From Maribacter cobaltidurans (lineage in GTDB: Bacteria; Bacteroidota; Bacteroidia; Flavobacteriales; Flavobacteriaceae), in contig NZ_CP022957.1 of the NCBI RefSeq assembly GCF_002269385.1, positions 1,483,001-1,547,000 on the forward strand: a stretch of 64,000 nucleotides of DNA. The letters run 5' to 3'. Of this stretch, positions 44,233 to 53,957 are shown one piece after another. Below the pieces are notes generated by a model. It did no database searches. It saw nothing but the letters and a program-made list of their open reading frames with translations, and was not told the origin of the DNA. The position numbers and the translations under genes were made by a program. Numbering within the stretch: the stretch's first letter is position 1; each line of letters starts with the position of its first letter.

Positions 44233-45681
44233 TTATTTATAGCTGTCCACAAATTTCGTGAATCCCTCCTCTACACCATTTGCTTCCAAATGGTTTATGG
44301 CCAACTCAATGGCTTCAGAGAGGCCGTCCACGTTGTTTAAATCGGTATCCCAATAGTAAGTATTGCCCAATACCTGATGAACGGTATTCGACAGGTTGGG
44401 AAGATCCCAGAGCTTTTTAAAATTATCAATAATAGCCGCATCGTCATTCAATGGCAAATCCACACCCTTCCATTGGCCTTGATAAAATCGGATTAAACAA
44501 GCAAAGGCAAAAACCATTTTTAATGGCAGCCTTTTATTTAATTGAACATATTCCAATAGACTTGGCAGTACCCTGACCTTAAACTTGGAGATTGAATTTA
44601 ACGCGATGCTGGACAATTGATGTTTGATAAACGGATTTCTGAAACGGTCAAGGACATCCTTTGCAAAATCCTCCAATTCCCTTTTGTCCATTTCCAACGT
44701 AGGAATTACTTCCTCGAATATTAGGGAATGAATAAAGGTACCAGTGAAAGAATCGTCTACCGTATCCTTTACAGTTTCATTACCATAGAGCAATCCTAAA
44801 GGTACCATGGCCGTATGTGCCCCGTTTAATATCCGTACCTTTCTTGTTCTATACGGTTGCATATCTGGAACAATGCGTACATCCAAATCGGTCTTATGAA
44901 ATGGCAGTTTCTCCTTTAAATAGGCATCACCCTCTATTACCCATAGGAAAAAGGCTTCGGCACTGACAATCAATCTATCCTTATAATTCAATTGACCATG
45001 ATATTCCTCAATATCATCCTTTGGATAGCCCGGGACAATCCTATCTACCAAGGTATTGTGAAAAGTACAGGCATTAAGCACCCAGTGTTTAAAGTCCCCG
45101 GAAAGCCCCCATAGGCTTATATATTTTAGGATGATGGTCTTTAGGGTATCTGCGTTGTAATTGATCAACTCGCATGGAATAACGGTCAACCCTGAATCCT
45201 TGCTTCGCTTAAAATATTGAAATCGCTCATGCAGAAAAAGGGTCAACTTTCCCGGAAATGAATTGGGAGGCTGCATTTCCTGCGTATCATTTTCATCAAA
45301 GCTGATTCCGGCCTCGGTGGTGTTGGATATGACAAACTCGAGTTCTTTTTCCTTCGCCAAGGCCAAGAATGCTTTGAAATCTTTATAAGGGTCAATACCT
45401 TTGATAATATTCTTAACAAGTATCTTTTCCTGAACCTCAGCCCCATCCTTAATACCTTTGGTAAACAGTGTATACAATCCGTCCTGCTCGTTGAGCAAGG
45501 ATACCATACCTTTTTCAATGGGTTGCACCACGGCCACACCGGCATTGAAGCCTACCTCATCGTTCAAAACTTGAAAAGCGTAATCCACAAACGCACGCAA
45601 AAAATTACCCTCTCCAAACTGGACCACTTTTATGGGTAAATTATTTACGCTATTATTAAATTCCCTATTTAGATTTTTCAT
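44233..45681 (-). CDS. uxaB: Tagaturonate reductase
   Basis: A 482-residue long-chain mannitol-dehydrogenase-family enzyme. LPIKVVQFGEGNFLRAFVDYAFQ near the N-terminus, VISNTTEAGISFDEND, RKVRILNGAHTAMVPLGLLYG (catalytic Lys region) and FRNPFIKHQLSSIALNSISKFKVRVLPSL match UxaB rather than the UxuB/mannitol dehydrogenase group, whose N-terminus reads differently. It reduces tagaturonate to altronate with NADH. It is followed by uxaA four bases later. Confidence 0.93.
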   Translation of the reverse strand: MKNLNREFNNSVNNLPIKVVQFGEGNFLRAFVDYAFQVLNDEVGFNAGVAVVQPIEKGMVSLLNEQDGLYTLFTKGIKDGAEVQEKILVKNIIKGIDPYKDFKAFLALAKEKELEFVISNTTEAGISFDENDTQEMQPPNSFPGKLTLFLHERFQYFKRSKDSGLTVIPCELINYNADTLKTIILKYISLWGLSGDFKHWVLNACTFHNTLVDRIVPGYPKDDIEEYHGQLNYKDRLIVSAEAFFLWVIEGDAYLKEKLPFHKTDLDVRIVPDMQPYRTRKVRILNGAHTAMVPLGLLYGNETVKDTVDDSFTGTFIHSLIFEEVIPTLEMDKRELEDFAKDVLDRFRNPFIKHQLSSIALNSISKFKVRVLPSLLEYVQLNKRLPLKMVFAFACLIRFYQGQWKGVDLPLNDDAAIIDNFKKLWDLPNLSNTVHQVLGNTYYWDTDLNNVDGLSEAIELAINHLEANGVEEGFTKFVDSYK

Positions 45682-45854
45682 AAAATTCTATGGATAGTTT
45701 CTTCCAAGACCCTGCGAAAGTTTTATAATAATCTTACTGTAATTCGTTTGGAAAAGGACAACAATTCCTTGGTAAAACGCACTATCTAATTTTGGAAATA
45801 GAGTGCCGAACACAATAATTTCATCAAAATAGTAATAAATACCTGGAATTCCTT

Positions 45855-46532
45855 CTAAGATTCTACTCTTCTTATGGATTTGATAAGGGCCAAAGTATCC
45901 TTGACCGTTTTAGTAAGTCCATCAAAATCCCTATTTGCCAGTACTTCCTTGCCAATAAGTTGCGAACCCATTCCTACACAGGTCACCCCGGCGTCGAACC
46001 AACCTTTCAGGTTACCCTCATCGGTACTTACACCACCTGTGGGCATGATGCTGGTCCAAGGTTGGGGCCCTTTGATTGCCTTTACAAAACCGGGGCCATA
46101 GGTAGAACCTGGAAACAACTTTATAATTTCGCAACCCAGTTCCTCGGCCCTATTGATTTCAGTCAGTGAACCACAACCTGGAGACCAAAGTACCTTTCTT
46201 CTATTACAGACAAGGGCGATATCCTCCCGCAGGGAAGGAGTTACGATAAAGTTAGCTCCCATTTGCATGAACATACTGGCAGCGGCGGCATCTGTAATGG
46301 AACCAACACCCATGATCATTCCGGGTAGTTCCTTAAGGGCATACTTGTTCAACTCGGAAAAAACCTCAAAGGCAAAGTCCCCCCTGGCGGTAAACTCCAT
46401 AAGACGGGCACCGCCCTCATAACAGGCCTTCAGTACTTTTTTACCTAATTCTATATCTGCGTGATAAAACAAGGGCACCATGCCTGTTTCCTTCATGACC
46501 GCAGCCACTTCCAATCTCGAATATTTTGCCAT
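45855..46532 (-). CDS. kdgA: KDPG/KHG aldolase
   Basis: A 225-residue class I aldolase. ARLMEFTARGDFAFEVFSEL, GVGSITDAAAASMFMQMGANFIVTP and LWSPGCGSLTEINRAEELGCEIIKLFPGSTYGPGFVKAIKGPQPW are characteristic; the Lys in IIKLFPG forms the Schiff base, and the Glu in MEFT is the catalytic acid-base residue. PTGGVSTDEGNLKGWF follows. It splits 2-keto-3-deoxy-6-phosphogluconate into pyruvate and glyceraldehyde-3-phosphate. It lies between kdgK and uxaB on the same strand. Confidence 0.93.
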   Translation of the reverse strand: MAKYSRLEVAAVMKETGMVPLFYHADIELGKKVLKACYEGGARLMEFTARGDFAFEVFSELNKYALKELPGMIMGVGSITDAAAASMFMQMGANFIVTPSLREDIALVCNRRKVLWSPGCGSLTEINRAEELGCEIIKLFPGSTYGPGFVKAIKGPQPWTSIMPTGGVSTDEGNLKGWFDAGVTCVGMGSQLIGKEVLANRDFDGLTKTVKDTLALIKSIRRVES

Positions 46533-46644
46533 AAGCCCATCCTAAATCCTTCCCAAAGTGAAGAACTTCATTTTTTTAACTATTAATACTCAATTTTAAA
46601 CATAAATCTATTCATCATACTCCTTTGGAGGGGTTTGTTTAGGC

Positions 46645-47685
46645 CTATCTCGCCACCCTACCGGAGGCGTCTCCTCCCATCAGCTTTTCGACCTCATCGA
46701 CCGTTACCAAATTGGCATCTCCCTTGATCGTATGTTTCAAACAGGAAGCGGCAACGGCAAAGTCCAATGCGGTTTGGTCATCGCCTTCATACTTCATCAA
46801 GCCATAGATGAGTCCGCCCATGAAGGAATCGCCCCCACCGACTCTATCCACGATATCTGTAATTTGGTACTGACGGGTCTCGTACATCTTGGAACCGTCC
46901 CAAAGTACCCCAGCCCATGTATTATGGGAGGCCGATATGGAACCTCTTAAGGTCGTAATCACCTTTTTGGCCTTTGGAAATTTCTTCATCATCTGCTTGC
47001 ATACGGACAGGAAAGCTTCTGCCTTCACGTCTGCCCCATCTTTATGGACATCCAGGCCTTCCGGATGTATACCGAAATGCTTTTCGGCATCCTCTTCGTT
47101 TCCTAAGATGATATCACAATAGGAAGTAAGTTCCGTCATTATTTTTTCACGGTCGCCCCCATATTGCCACAACTTTGCACGATAATTTAAATCCGTAGAA
47201 ATCGTAATCCCTTTCTTATCGGCGGCTTTTACCGCTTCCAGGCAAACATCGGCGGCACCTTGGGAAATAGCCGGGGTTATACCCGTCCAATGAAACCACT
47301 CTACTCCGTCAAACACATCGTCCCAATCGATCATGCCCGATTTAATTTCCGCAATTGCGGAATGTGCCCTATCATATATTACCTTACTTCCACGACTTAC
47401 CGCACCGGTTTCCAAAAAGTAGATACCCAAACGGTCCCCACCGAACACAATTTTATTGGTGCCTACGCCCCTCTTACGCATTTCCATAAGCGCACACTCA
47501 CCAATATCATTTTTAGGTAGGCGGGTCACAAACTCTACGGGCACACCATAATTGGCCAAAGAAACGGCTACATTGGATTCTCCCCCACCATATACCACAT
47601 CGAATTCGTTCGCTTGGGAAAACCTTAAAAAACCGGGAGGTGACAATCGTAGCATGATCTCACCGAAAGTAACTACTTTTTTCAT
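46645..47685 (-). CDS. kdgK: 2-keto-3-deoxygluconate kinase
   Basis: A 346-residue PfkB-family kinase. VTFGEIMLRLSPPGFLRFSQANEFDVVYGGGESNVAVSLANYG has the substrate Gly-Gly; TDIVDRVGGGDSFMGGLIYGLM is the PfkB signature with the catalytic Asp in GGGDS; GRLGIYFLETG-like residues are near 87-95 (GDRLGIYFLETGA). It phosphorylates 2-keto-3-deoxygluconate for kdgA behind it. Cytoplasmic. Confidence 0.93.
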   Translation of the reverse strand: MKKVVTFGEIMLRLSPPGFLRFSQANEFDVVYGGGESNVAVSLANYGVPVEFVTRLPKNDIGECALMEMRKRGVGTNKIVFGGDRLGIYFLETGAVSRGSKVIYDRAHSAIAEIKSGMIDWDDVFDGVEWFHWTGITPAISQGAADVCLEAVKAADKKGITISTDLNYRAKLWQYGGDREKIMTELTSYCDIILGNEEDAEKHFGIHPEGLDVHKDGADVKAEAFLSVCKQMMKKFPKAKKVITTLRGSISASHNTWAGVLWDGSKMYETRQYQITDIVDRVGGGDSFMGGLIYGLMKYEGDDQTALDFAVAASCLKHTIKGDANLVTVDEVEKLMGGDASGRVAR

Positions 47686-47709
47686 TATGAATTTAGATTG
47701 AAAATTGTT

Positions 47710-49107
47710 TTAAATATTAAAATATTCCTTTGCATTATTATAACTGATGTCCTGTACCATTTTACCTAGCCATTTTGTGTCATTGGGGAGCTCCCCATTG
47801 GCAATATCCCTTCCGATGAGATTGCACAAAATTCTTCTAAAGTACTCATGACGTGGAAACGAGAGAAAGCTCCTAGAATCCGTCAACATCCCAATAAAGC
47901 AACTCAACAGCCCTATATTGGATAGTGCGTTCATCTGCTTTTCCATACCATCCTTTTGATCAAGGAACCACCACCCGGACCCAAACTGGATCTTTCCCCG
48001 GATAGAACCGTCGTTAAAATTACCGATCATACTCGCCATCATTTCATTATCCCTTGGGTTGATATTATAGATTATGGTCTTACATAGTTGGTCATGGGTA
48101 TCCAGCTCATTTAAAAACTTGGATAAAGCTTCCGCTTGCTGCCAATCCCCTATTGAATCCCAACCGGTATCAGGTCCCAATTGGGCCAGCATCCTGTTAT
48201 TATTGTTTCTTAAAGCCCCTAAATGAAATTGTTGCACCCAACCATACTCATGATATTTCCGCGAAAGGAACAAGAGAATGGCACACTTGAAAGAATGCAT
48301 TTCATCATTGCTGATGGTTTTGCTGTCAAACCTTTTGTTCAGCACGGTGTTCAGATCATGTTCATTGAAGGAAGCGAAGTACATATGGGGAAGTCCGTGA
48401 TCCGCTATCCTGCAACCATGGGTATGAAAGTATGCTATTCTTTTTTCAAGCGCATCGCACAAGGTGGCAAAGCTCTTAATGGCAACCCCAGAAACTTCCG
48501 AAAGTTCTTCCAAATAGTCAACAAAACCCTCCGCTTCAATGAAAATGGCATTATCCGGTCTAAACGCCGTGCTCACCTTGGTTTTAAAATTGCTTAGTGC
48601 CAACGTTTGGTGATGCTTTAGAGTATCCGTGGGGTCCTCCGTGGTGCACAAAAATTCAACATTCATTTGTGTGATCAATCCCCTACTCCCAAAATCTTCA
48701 CCCTTTAAATGATCGTTGGCCTGATTATAAATCTGTATAGCGTTATCCGACGATAAAGTTTCCGAGATATTAAAATAGCGCTGCAGTTCCAAATGGGTCC
48801 AGTGATATAGTGGGTTTCGCATGGTGTAAGGTACCGTGTACGCCCATTTTTCGAATTTCTCTCGGTCCTTCGCATTCCCCGTAATAAATTCCTCAGAAAT
48901 TCCCAAGGTACGCATGGCCCGCCATTTGTAATGGTCTCCATAAAGCCATGCCTGGCTCAAATTGTCAAATTTGGTATCATTTGCCAGCATTTCAGGTGAC
49001 AAATGATTGTGATAATCAATAATTGGCATATCATGGGCGTACTCATGATACAGTATTTTGGAGTATTCATTCTCCAATAAAAAGTCGCTATCCATAAAGG
49101 ACTTCAT
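47710..49107 (-). CDS. uxaC: Glucuronate isomerase
   Basis: The start MKSFMDSDFLLENEYSKILYH (49107) corresponds to the usual UxaC N-terminus and gives 465 residues (E. coli UxaC 470); the ORF from 49155 adds 16 residues. DMPIIDYHNHLSPEMLAND has the metal HxH; WLYGDHYKWRAMRTLGI, VEFLCTTEDPTDTLKHH, HLGALRNNNNRML and MLTDSRSFLSFPRHEYFRRI follow in the normal order. It isomerises glucuronate and galacturonate to fructuronate and tagaturonate. First gene of the minus-strand uronate genes. Confidence 0.95.
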   Translation of the reverse strand: MKSFMDSDFLLENEYSKILYHEYAHDMPIIDYHNHLSPEMLANDTKFDNLSQAWLYGDHYKWRAMRTLGISEEFITGNAKDREKFEKWAYTVPYTMRNPLYHWTHLELQRYFNISETLSSDNAIQIYNQANDHLKGEDFGSRGLITQMNVEFLCTTEDPTDTLKHHQTLALSNFKTKVSTAFRPDNAIFIEAEGFVDYLEELSEVSGVAIKSFATLCDALEKRIAYFHTHGCRIADHGLPHMYFASFNEHDLNTVLNKRFDSKTISNDEMHSFKCAILLFLSRKYHEYGWVQQFHLGALRNNNNRMLAQLGPDTGWDSIGDWQQAEALSKFLNELDTHDQLCKTIIYNINPRDNEMMASMIGNFNDGSIRGKIQFGSGWWFLDQKDGMEKQMNALSNIGLLSCFIGMLTDSRSFLSFPRHEYFRRILCNLIGRDIANGELPNDTKWLGKMVQDISYNNAKEYFNI

Positions 49108-49605
49108 AAGTTCATTTTTAAGGTTGGTCCTTCGGTTTTCATCCTTTTTTAACAATGGATGTTGTCCAAATAGCTAAAATTAATGATTTTGGTACTATAC
49201 GGAGGTACCCAGGCTTAGTTTTCATTGGATTATTCCATATTTTGGAGCTTTTGTTAAATTTAATTGTTGTCTCTATATTATTCAACCAACATGGCAGTGT
49301 CCGCCTTAAATTTAGGTTTTATTTGAGATGGGCAATAATGCTTTCCCTTAGCAAGAGGCCTCAGTATATAATAGCAATTTTTGATAATCAGTATGTTTGG
49401 ACTTAGGGTTTTTGAAACAGTGTCGCTTTATGACCTACTACCTTGATATTTTGTTGTTTAAAGCATTTTCAACACCATAGTTGTAATAAATTTTCTTTAC
49501 TGAAAACATCTCTAATACTTTTGCCATGCTTTGGAAATGACCATAAAACTGTATATTGTGACCTACCTTTGAAAAAGAGGATAACATATATTTTTTAATG
49601 AAAGA
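49108..49605. promoter_or_regulatory. Divergent control region uxaC / uxuA
   Basis: This AT-rich stretch separates the two uronate transcription units. TACTTTTG (49516-49523) and TACCTTTG (49564-49571) match the Bacteroidetes -7 box and point to uxuA; I do not find a well-spaced -33 partner for either. No clear operator palindrome is seen. A plus-strand ORF at 49155-49406 is not convincing. Confidence 0.4.
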
Positions 49606-50802
49606 ATGAAAAATCTAAAGAAGACATTTAGGTGGTTTGGACCCGATTTTGGTGTATCGTTAGCAGAGATAAGGCAATTGGGCGTACAAGGCATAGTGGC
49701 GGCCTGCCAGGAAGTACCGTTGGGCGAGATATGGCCCAAGGACACCATTGGGGCACTTAAGGCTCAAATAGAAAACCATGGTATGGAATGGTCCGTGGTG
49801 GAAAGTGTGAATGTGCATACGGCCATCAAGTACGGACTCAAGGAAAGGGATCTGTATATATCCAATTATATAGAAACTTTGAAAAATTTGGCGGCCCACG
49901 GTATTTATAACGTATGCTACAATTTTATGCAACTCATAGACTGGACCCGCACCGATCTCGATTATATTTTGCCAACCGGAGCCTCGGCCCTTAGATATAG
50001 TCCTATTTCAGCAGCGGCATTTGACCTTTTTATCTTGGAACGCGAAGGAGCCCAAGAGTCATACTCAAAAGAGGAGTATCTAGAAGCAAAGACCTATTTT
50101 GAAGCCTTGTCCGATTCAGAAAAAAAGAATCTAAAAGCAGCTATTCTGGCCGGTATGCCAGGTTCCAGAAAAGAAATAGATTTAAGCGAGTTTAAAAAGA
50201 ACCACACAACCGTACTGGGTATAAAAAAGGAAACACTTCAGGAAAACCTGTCCTATTTTCTCAACGCGGTGATTCCAGAGGCAGAAAAGTTGGGGGTACG
50301 CATGGCCATACATCCGGATGATCCTCCATTTTCCGTTTTTGGAGTGCCCCGTATAGTTTCCAATTATAACGATATTAAGTTTTTGCTGGAATGCTGTCCT
50401 TCCCCCAGCAACGGGCTAACCTTTTGTTCCGGTTCTTTGGGTGCATCGGAAACCAATGACTTGGTGAAGATCATTGAGGATTTTGGGGACAAGATTCATT
50501 TTATACACCTCCGTAACGTATCCCGTGACCAAGATGGCAGTTTTTATGAGGCCGACCATCTTAGTGGTTCCGTACCTATGCAAAAGGTCATGAAGGCCAT
50601 CGTACAACAGCAACAAAAACGACATATGACACAAAATGGCGTTGTGGACATACCCATGAGACCAGATCATGGACATGTTTTGTTGGATGATAAAAAGCGC
50701 CAGCAGGAATTTTACTCCGGTTACTCGCTCATTGGTAGAGCCATGGGACTTGCCCAACTTTCCGGGTTGGAAATGGGCGTACGGGCAAGCTTGGATGTAT
50801 AA
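49606..50802 (+). CDS. uxuA: Mannonate dehydratase
   Basis: A 398-residue enzyme of the UxuA type. TFRWFGPDFGVSLAEIRQLGVQGIVAA, the middle YNFMQLIDWTRTDLDY, RMAIHPDDPPFSVFGVPRIVSN (metal His), LTFCSGSLGASETND and the C-terminal DIPMRPDHGHVLLDD (metal Asp/His) are all in place. It dehydrates D-mannonate to 2-keto-3-deoxygluconate, the product shared with UxaA. The fructuronate reductase that must make mannonate is not in the window. It leads the TRAP transporter genes (10-base gap). Confidence 0.94.
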   Translation: MKNLKKTFRWFGPDFGVSLAEIRQLGVQGIVAACQEVPLGEIWPKDTIGALKAQIENHGMEWSVVESVNVHTAIKYGLKERDLYISNYIETLKNLAAHGIYNVCYNFMQLIDWTRTDLDYILPTGASALRYSPISAAAFDLFILEREGAQESYSKEEYLEAKTYFEALSDSEKKNLKAAILAGMPGSRKEIDLSEFKKNHTTVLGIKKETLQENLSYFLNAVIPEAEKLGVRMAIHPDDPPFSVFGVPRIVSNYNDIKFLLECCPSPSNGLTFCSGSLGASETNDLVKIIEDFGDKIHFIHLRNVSRDQDGSFYEADHLSGSVPMQKVMKAIVQQQQKRHMTQNGVVDIPMRPDHGHVLLDDKKRQQEFYSGYSLIGRAMGLAQLSGLEMGVRASLDV

Positions 50803-50811
50803 AAAAACATA

Positions 50812-51819
50812 ATGTTGATTCACAAAATGTACACTATCGCTTGGAAAGGAATACGCACAAGGATTTTGTGGGTATGTACTTTGCTTTTGTTACAATCCTG
50901 CGCTTTGGAAACGAACACCAAGGTGCTCTATTTTGCACATTCCCTTCCTGTTACCCATCCAGTTCACAGGGCCATTATGGACATGAAGGAATCCCTGGCC
51001 AAAAAATCAGGCGGGCAATTGCAAATAAAGGTATTTCCTGATGGACAACTGGGAACAGAGCGCGAAGTCCTGGAACTTCTACAAATAGGAAGCATTTCCA
51101 TGACAAAGGTAAGCGCGGCCTCCCTATCCAACTTTGCCCCGGATTACCAGGTAACCAGTATTCCCTATTTATTTAGGGACAGGGAACATCTGTTCAAAGT
51201 ATTGGAAGGTGAAATTGGGAAGGAACTATTGATGAGTAGTACGGAATATTTACTACGTGGGCTATGTTTCTATGATGCCGGGGCCCGAAGCTTTTATGCC
51301 AAGAACCATCAAATAAAAAGTCCAGAGGATTTAGAGGGGATGAAAATTAGGACCATGAACGACCAAATGTCCGTTGATATGGTAAACACCCTTGGCGGTT
51401 CCGCAACCCCCATGGCCTATGGCGAACTTTATACCGCCTTACAGCAAAATGTGGTTGATGGAGCGGAAAACAACATCCCATCCTTTGTTACCAGTAACCA
51501 TTACGAGGTCTGTAAATATTATTCGTTCGATGAACATACCATGGTACCCGATGTGGTAGTGATTGGGACCCGTTTTTGGGAAACATTGAGCGATATAGAA
51601 AAAGAATGGCTTCAGGAAGCTGCCGATGAAAGTGTAGCAAAGCAAAAACAATATTGGAAAGAAACGGTGGCAGAAAATATGAAGGTGTTGGAAAAGGCCA
51701 ATGTTCAATTTTTATACCCGGATAAAAGCGAATTTTCAAAGAATGCCGCTCCGATCATGGAGAAAATGATGAAGGATGAAAAAATGAAAGCGGTAATTGA
51801 AAAAATACGGTCAGAATAA
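50812..51819 (+). CDS. TRAP transporter substrate-binding protein (DctP type)
   Basis: A 335-residue lipoprotein (lipobox LLQS-C, about Cys30) of the DctP family. FAHSLPVTHPVHRAIMDMKESLAKKSGGQLQIKVFPDGQLGTEREVLELLQIG, SIPYLFRDREHLFKVLEGEIG, the substrate-carboxylate Arg region KIRTMNDQMSVDMVNTLG and GELYTALQQNVVDGAENNI are present. Its gene overlaps that of the small permease by one base (TAATG). Next to uxuA, its ligand is probably a hexuronate. Confidence 0.93.
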   Translation: MLIHKMYTIAWKGIRTRILWVCTLLLLQSCALETNTKVLYFAHSLPVTHPVHRAIMDMKESLAKKSGGQLQIKVFPDGQLGTEREVLELLQIGSISMTKVSAASLSNFAPDYQVTSIPYLFRDREHLFKVLEGEIGKELLMSSTEYLLRGLCFYDAGARSFYAKNHQIKSPEDLEGMKIRTMNDQMSVDMVNTLGGSATPMAYGELYTALQQNVVDGAENNIPSFVTSNHYEVCKYYSFDEHTMVPDVVVIGTRFWETLSDIEKEWLQEAADESVAKQKQYWKETVAENMKVLEKANVQFLYPDKSEFSKNAAPIMEKMMKDEKMKAVIEKIRSE

Positions 51820-52292
51820 TGCAAAAAACCTACAACCTCATCAACAAAATAATCGAAAGCCTTTTAGTAATTATCTTCGGCTTGTTGGTAATAGACGTCG
51901 TTTGGCAGGTGGTATCCCGTTATGTCGTGGGCCAATCCAGTTCCTTTACGGAGGAATTCGCACGTTTTTCACTGATTTGGCTAACGGTACTTGGCGCAGC
52001 CTATATCAACGGACAGCAAGAAGGTCATTTGTCCATGGATTTTTTGCTTTTAAAATTGCCTGAGGCCAAACGAAAAAGAAGACAAAAGGTAATCCAAATA
52101 AGTATGGCCGTCTTTGCCTTGGTAGTTATGGTCATTGGCGGTGGTAATTTGGTTTATACTACACTTCGGTTGGGACAAACCTCCTCTGCACTTCATTTAC
52201 CTTTAGGGTATGTGTACAGTATTGTGCCCCTATGTGGTCTTATCATCATGTTCTTTTCTTGGTACAACTTTAAACAACTAAATAGAATATAA
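51819..52292 (+). CDS. TRAP transporter small permease (DctQ type)
   Basis: A 157-residue membrane protein with four predicted helices. IIESLLVIIFGLLVIDVVWQVVSRYVVGQSSSFTEEFARFSLIWLTVLGAAYI is the DctQ signature, followed by GHLSMDFLLLKLP. It forms the stator part of the transporter with the large permease, whose ATG directly follows its stop. Confidence 0.93.
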   Translation: MQKTYNLINKIIESLLVIIFGLLVIDVVWQVVSRYVVGQSSSFTEEFARFSLIWLTVLGAAYINGQQEGHLSMDFLLLKLPEAKRKRRQKVIQISMAVFALVVMVIGGGNLVYTTLRLGQTSSALHLPLGYVYSIVPLCGLIIMFFSWYNFKQLNRI

Positions 52293-53603
52293 ATGAGTAT
52301 AGAACTTATAAGTGTTTTGGTCCTTTTTGTAAGTTTTGCCTTCTTATTGCTCTATGGGGTACCAGTGGCCTACTCCATAGGCATTTCCACTACTTTGGTA
52401 CTTATTATCAATATGGCCTTTAACCCCTCTGTAACTACGGTGGCCCAGCGTATGACCACTGGTATAGATAATTTTGCGCTCCTGGCTATTCCGTTTTTCA
52501 TCCTGGCCGGGGAGCTCATGAACCGTGGGGGCGTGGCCAATAGGCTTATTGCTTTGGCCAAATCCCTAATAGGCAGTCTTCCAGGAGGACTGGCCTATGT
52601 GAATATCATTTCAGCCATGCTATTTGGGGCGATTTCAGGTTCGGCCATAGCCGCGGCATCGGCCATTGGGAGTACCCTAACTGACAAAATGGAAAAAGAG
52701 GGCTATCCCAGGCAATTTAGTGCCGCCGTAAACATTAGTTCATCCACTACGGGCCTATTGATACCGCCCAGTAATGTACTCATCATTTTTGCATTGGCAA
52801 GTGGTGGAACGGCATCGGTGGCCGCCCTATTTGTGGCAGGGTATATCCCCGGTATTTTGGTGGGCCTTGCACTTATGATCATGGTCTATTTTTATGCAAA
52901 AAAGAAGAAGTTACCCAAGGCAGATAGGGTAGGTTTTAAACAGCTTTTTATTCATTTTAAGGAAGCCTTTCTCAGCCTTACGCTTTTGGTTATTGTGGTT
53001 GGAGGAATCGTTGCCGGTATTTTTACAGCGACTGAGGCTGCGGCCATAGCCGTTGTATATGCCGCTTTTTTAGGTTTCCTGAACAAGGAGCTACGTATTA
53101 GGGATATTAGGGGAATTTTGTTGAAAAGTGCCAAAACAACGGCCATTGTCATGTTCTTGATTGCCACTTCCATGGCCATGTCCTGGGTCTTTTCCTTTGA
53201 GGGCATACCGCAATTGCTTACGGGACTCATGGTAGACTCCGTAAGTAATCCCATACTGATATTCCTTTTGATCAATATAATATTGCTCATCGTAGGAACT
53301 TTTATGGATATGACGCCCGCGGTTCTAATTTTTACTCCTATTTTCCTTCCCGTTGCCATGGCGCTTGGGATGCATCCCGTACAGTTTGGTATGGTGATCG
53401 TATTGAATTTGTGTATTGGAGTTTGTACCCCCCCGGTGGGTACTTTACTTTTTGTGGGCAGTGGCGTGGCCCAAGTACCGGTTGGCAAGGTTATTAAACC
53501 CTTAATACCGCTTTTGTTGGCTATGGTTCTTGTATTATTTTTGATAACTTATTTTTCTGGTATATCATTGTGGCTGCCCCAATTTTTTGGATTGATCGAT
53601 TAA
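52293..53603 (+). CDS. TRAP transporter large permease (DctM type)
   Basis: A 436-residue protein with about 12 membrane helices. VAYSIGISTTLVLI, LLAIPFFILAGELMNRGGVANRLI, FGAISGSAIAAASAIGSTLTDKMEKEGYPRQFSAAVN, SSSTTGLLIPPSNVLIIFAL and GVCTPPVGTLLFVGSGVAQ are the classic DctM motifs. It couples uptake to the sodium gradient in known homologues. It ends the uxuA-TRAP operon; no hairpin terminator is visible directly behind it. Confidence 0.94.
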   Translation: MSIELISVLVLFVSFAFLLLYGVPVAYSIGISTTLVLIINMAFNPSVTTVAQRMTTGIDNFALLAIPFFILAGELMNRGGVANRLIALAKSLIGSLPGGLAYVNIISAMLFGAISGSAIAAASAIGSTLTDKMEKEGYPRQFSAAVNISSSTTGLLIPPSNVLIIFALASGGTASVAALFVAGYIPGILVGLALMIMVYFYAKKKKLPKADRVGFKQLFIHFKEAFLSLTLLVIVVGGIVAGIFTATEAAAIAVVYAAFLGFLNKELRIRDIRGILLKSAKTTAIVMFLIATSMAMSWVFSFEGIPQLLTGLMVDSVSNPILIFLLINIILLIVGTFMDMTPAVLIFTPIFLPVAMALGMHPVQFGMVIVLNLCIGVCTPPVGTLLFVGSGVAQVPVGKVIKPLIPLLLAMVLVLFLITYFSGISLWLPQFFGLID

Positions 53604-53802
53604 GGCCAAAATACCAGAATGAGACCCAATACTGTTTTTAGCTGGAAAATAAATAGTATTCTTTTAAATGCATTTTGATTTTCTAAAGACAAAAATATTA
53701 CTGAAGTATAGTCGATTAGATTTAAAAGTTTTCACCTACCTCTTGGGCAATCTGTTGTATACGTTTACTTTAAACGAAACAGAAATACTCAGTACAGGCT
53801 TG

Positions 53803-53855
53803 GGCTCCCTTCGACAAAGTTTATATTGAGCGTAGCCGAAATGCTCAGGGTAAAC
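53803..53855. repeat. REP-like word pair
   Basis: GGGCTCCCTTCGACAAAG and TTGAGCGTAGCCGAAATGCTCAGGG belong to the same REP-like family as 7925-8095. Confidence 0.4.
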
Positions 53856-53877
53856 TTCTTGCCGCCAATGGGTAAAA

Positions 53878-53909
53878 AAAAAGAACCACACTTTCGTGCA
53901 GTTCTTTTT
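53878..53909 (-). terminator. Terminator of the former tRNA-Asn gene
   Basis: AAAAAGAAC and GTTCTTTTT pair around an inner CAC...GTG stem with loop TTTC. Read on the minus strand, it directly follows the tRNA-Asn 3' fragment and runs into a T run (53874-53880). It is therefore the host's own tRNA terminator. Confidence 0.8.
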
Positions 53910-53916
53910 GTTTTTG

Positions 53917-53957
53917 CTCCTCCTCTTGGGCTCGAACCAAGGACCCTCTGATTAACA
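53917..53957 (-). other. 3' fragment of tRNA-Asn (GTT): probable att site of an integrated island
   Basis: On the minus strand CTGTTAATCAGAGG followed by GTCCTTGGTTCGAGCCCAAG and AGGAGGAGC is the tRNA-Asn sequence from the anticodon loop (GTT) through the variable loop, T arm and acceptor. The bases before it (CATAATCCGACCG) do not make a 5' half: the anticodon stem is lost. A break exactly at the anticodon loop with a tyrosine integrase 160 bases away is the hallmark of integration into a tRNA gene. The intact copy should be at the other end of the element, beyond 64000. Confidence 0.75.

Noticed and set aside
49155..49406. 83-codon plus-strand ORF in the uxaC-uxuA gap
   Set aside because: It overlaps the true uxaC N-terminal coding end and promoter region, and its composition is that of AT-rich spacer; no family resemblance.
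53603..53957. Intact tRNA-Asn gene
   Set aside because: The 5' half (acceptor, D arm, anticodon stem 5' strand) is not present; only the part from the anticodon loop on remains.
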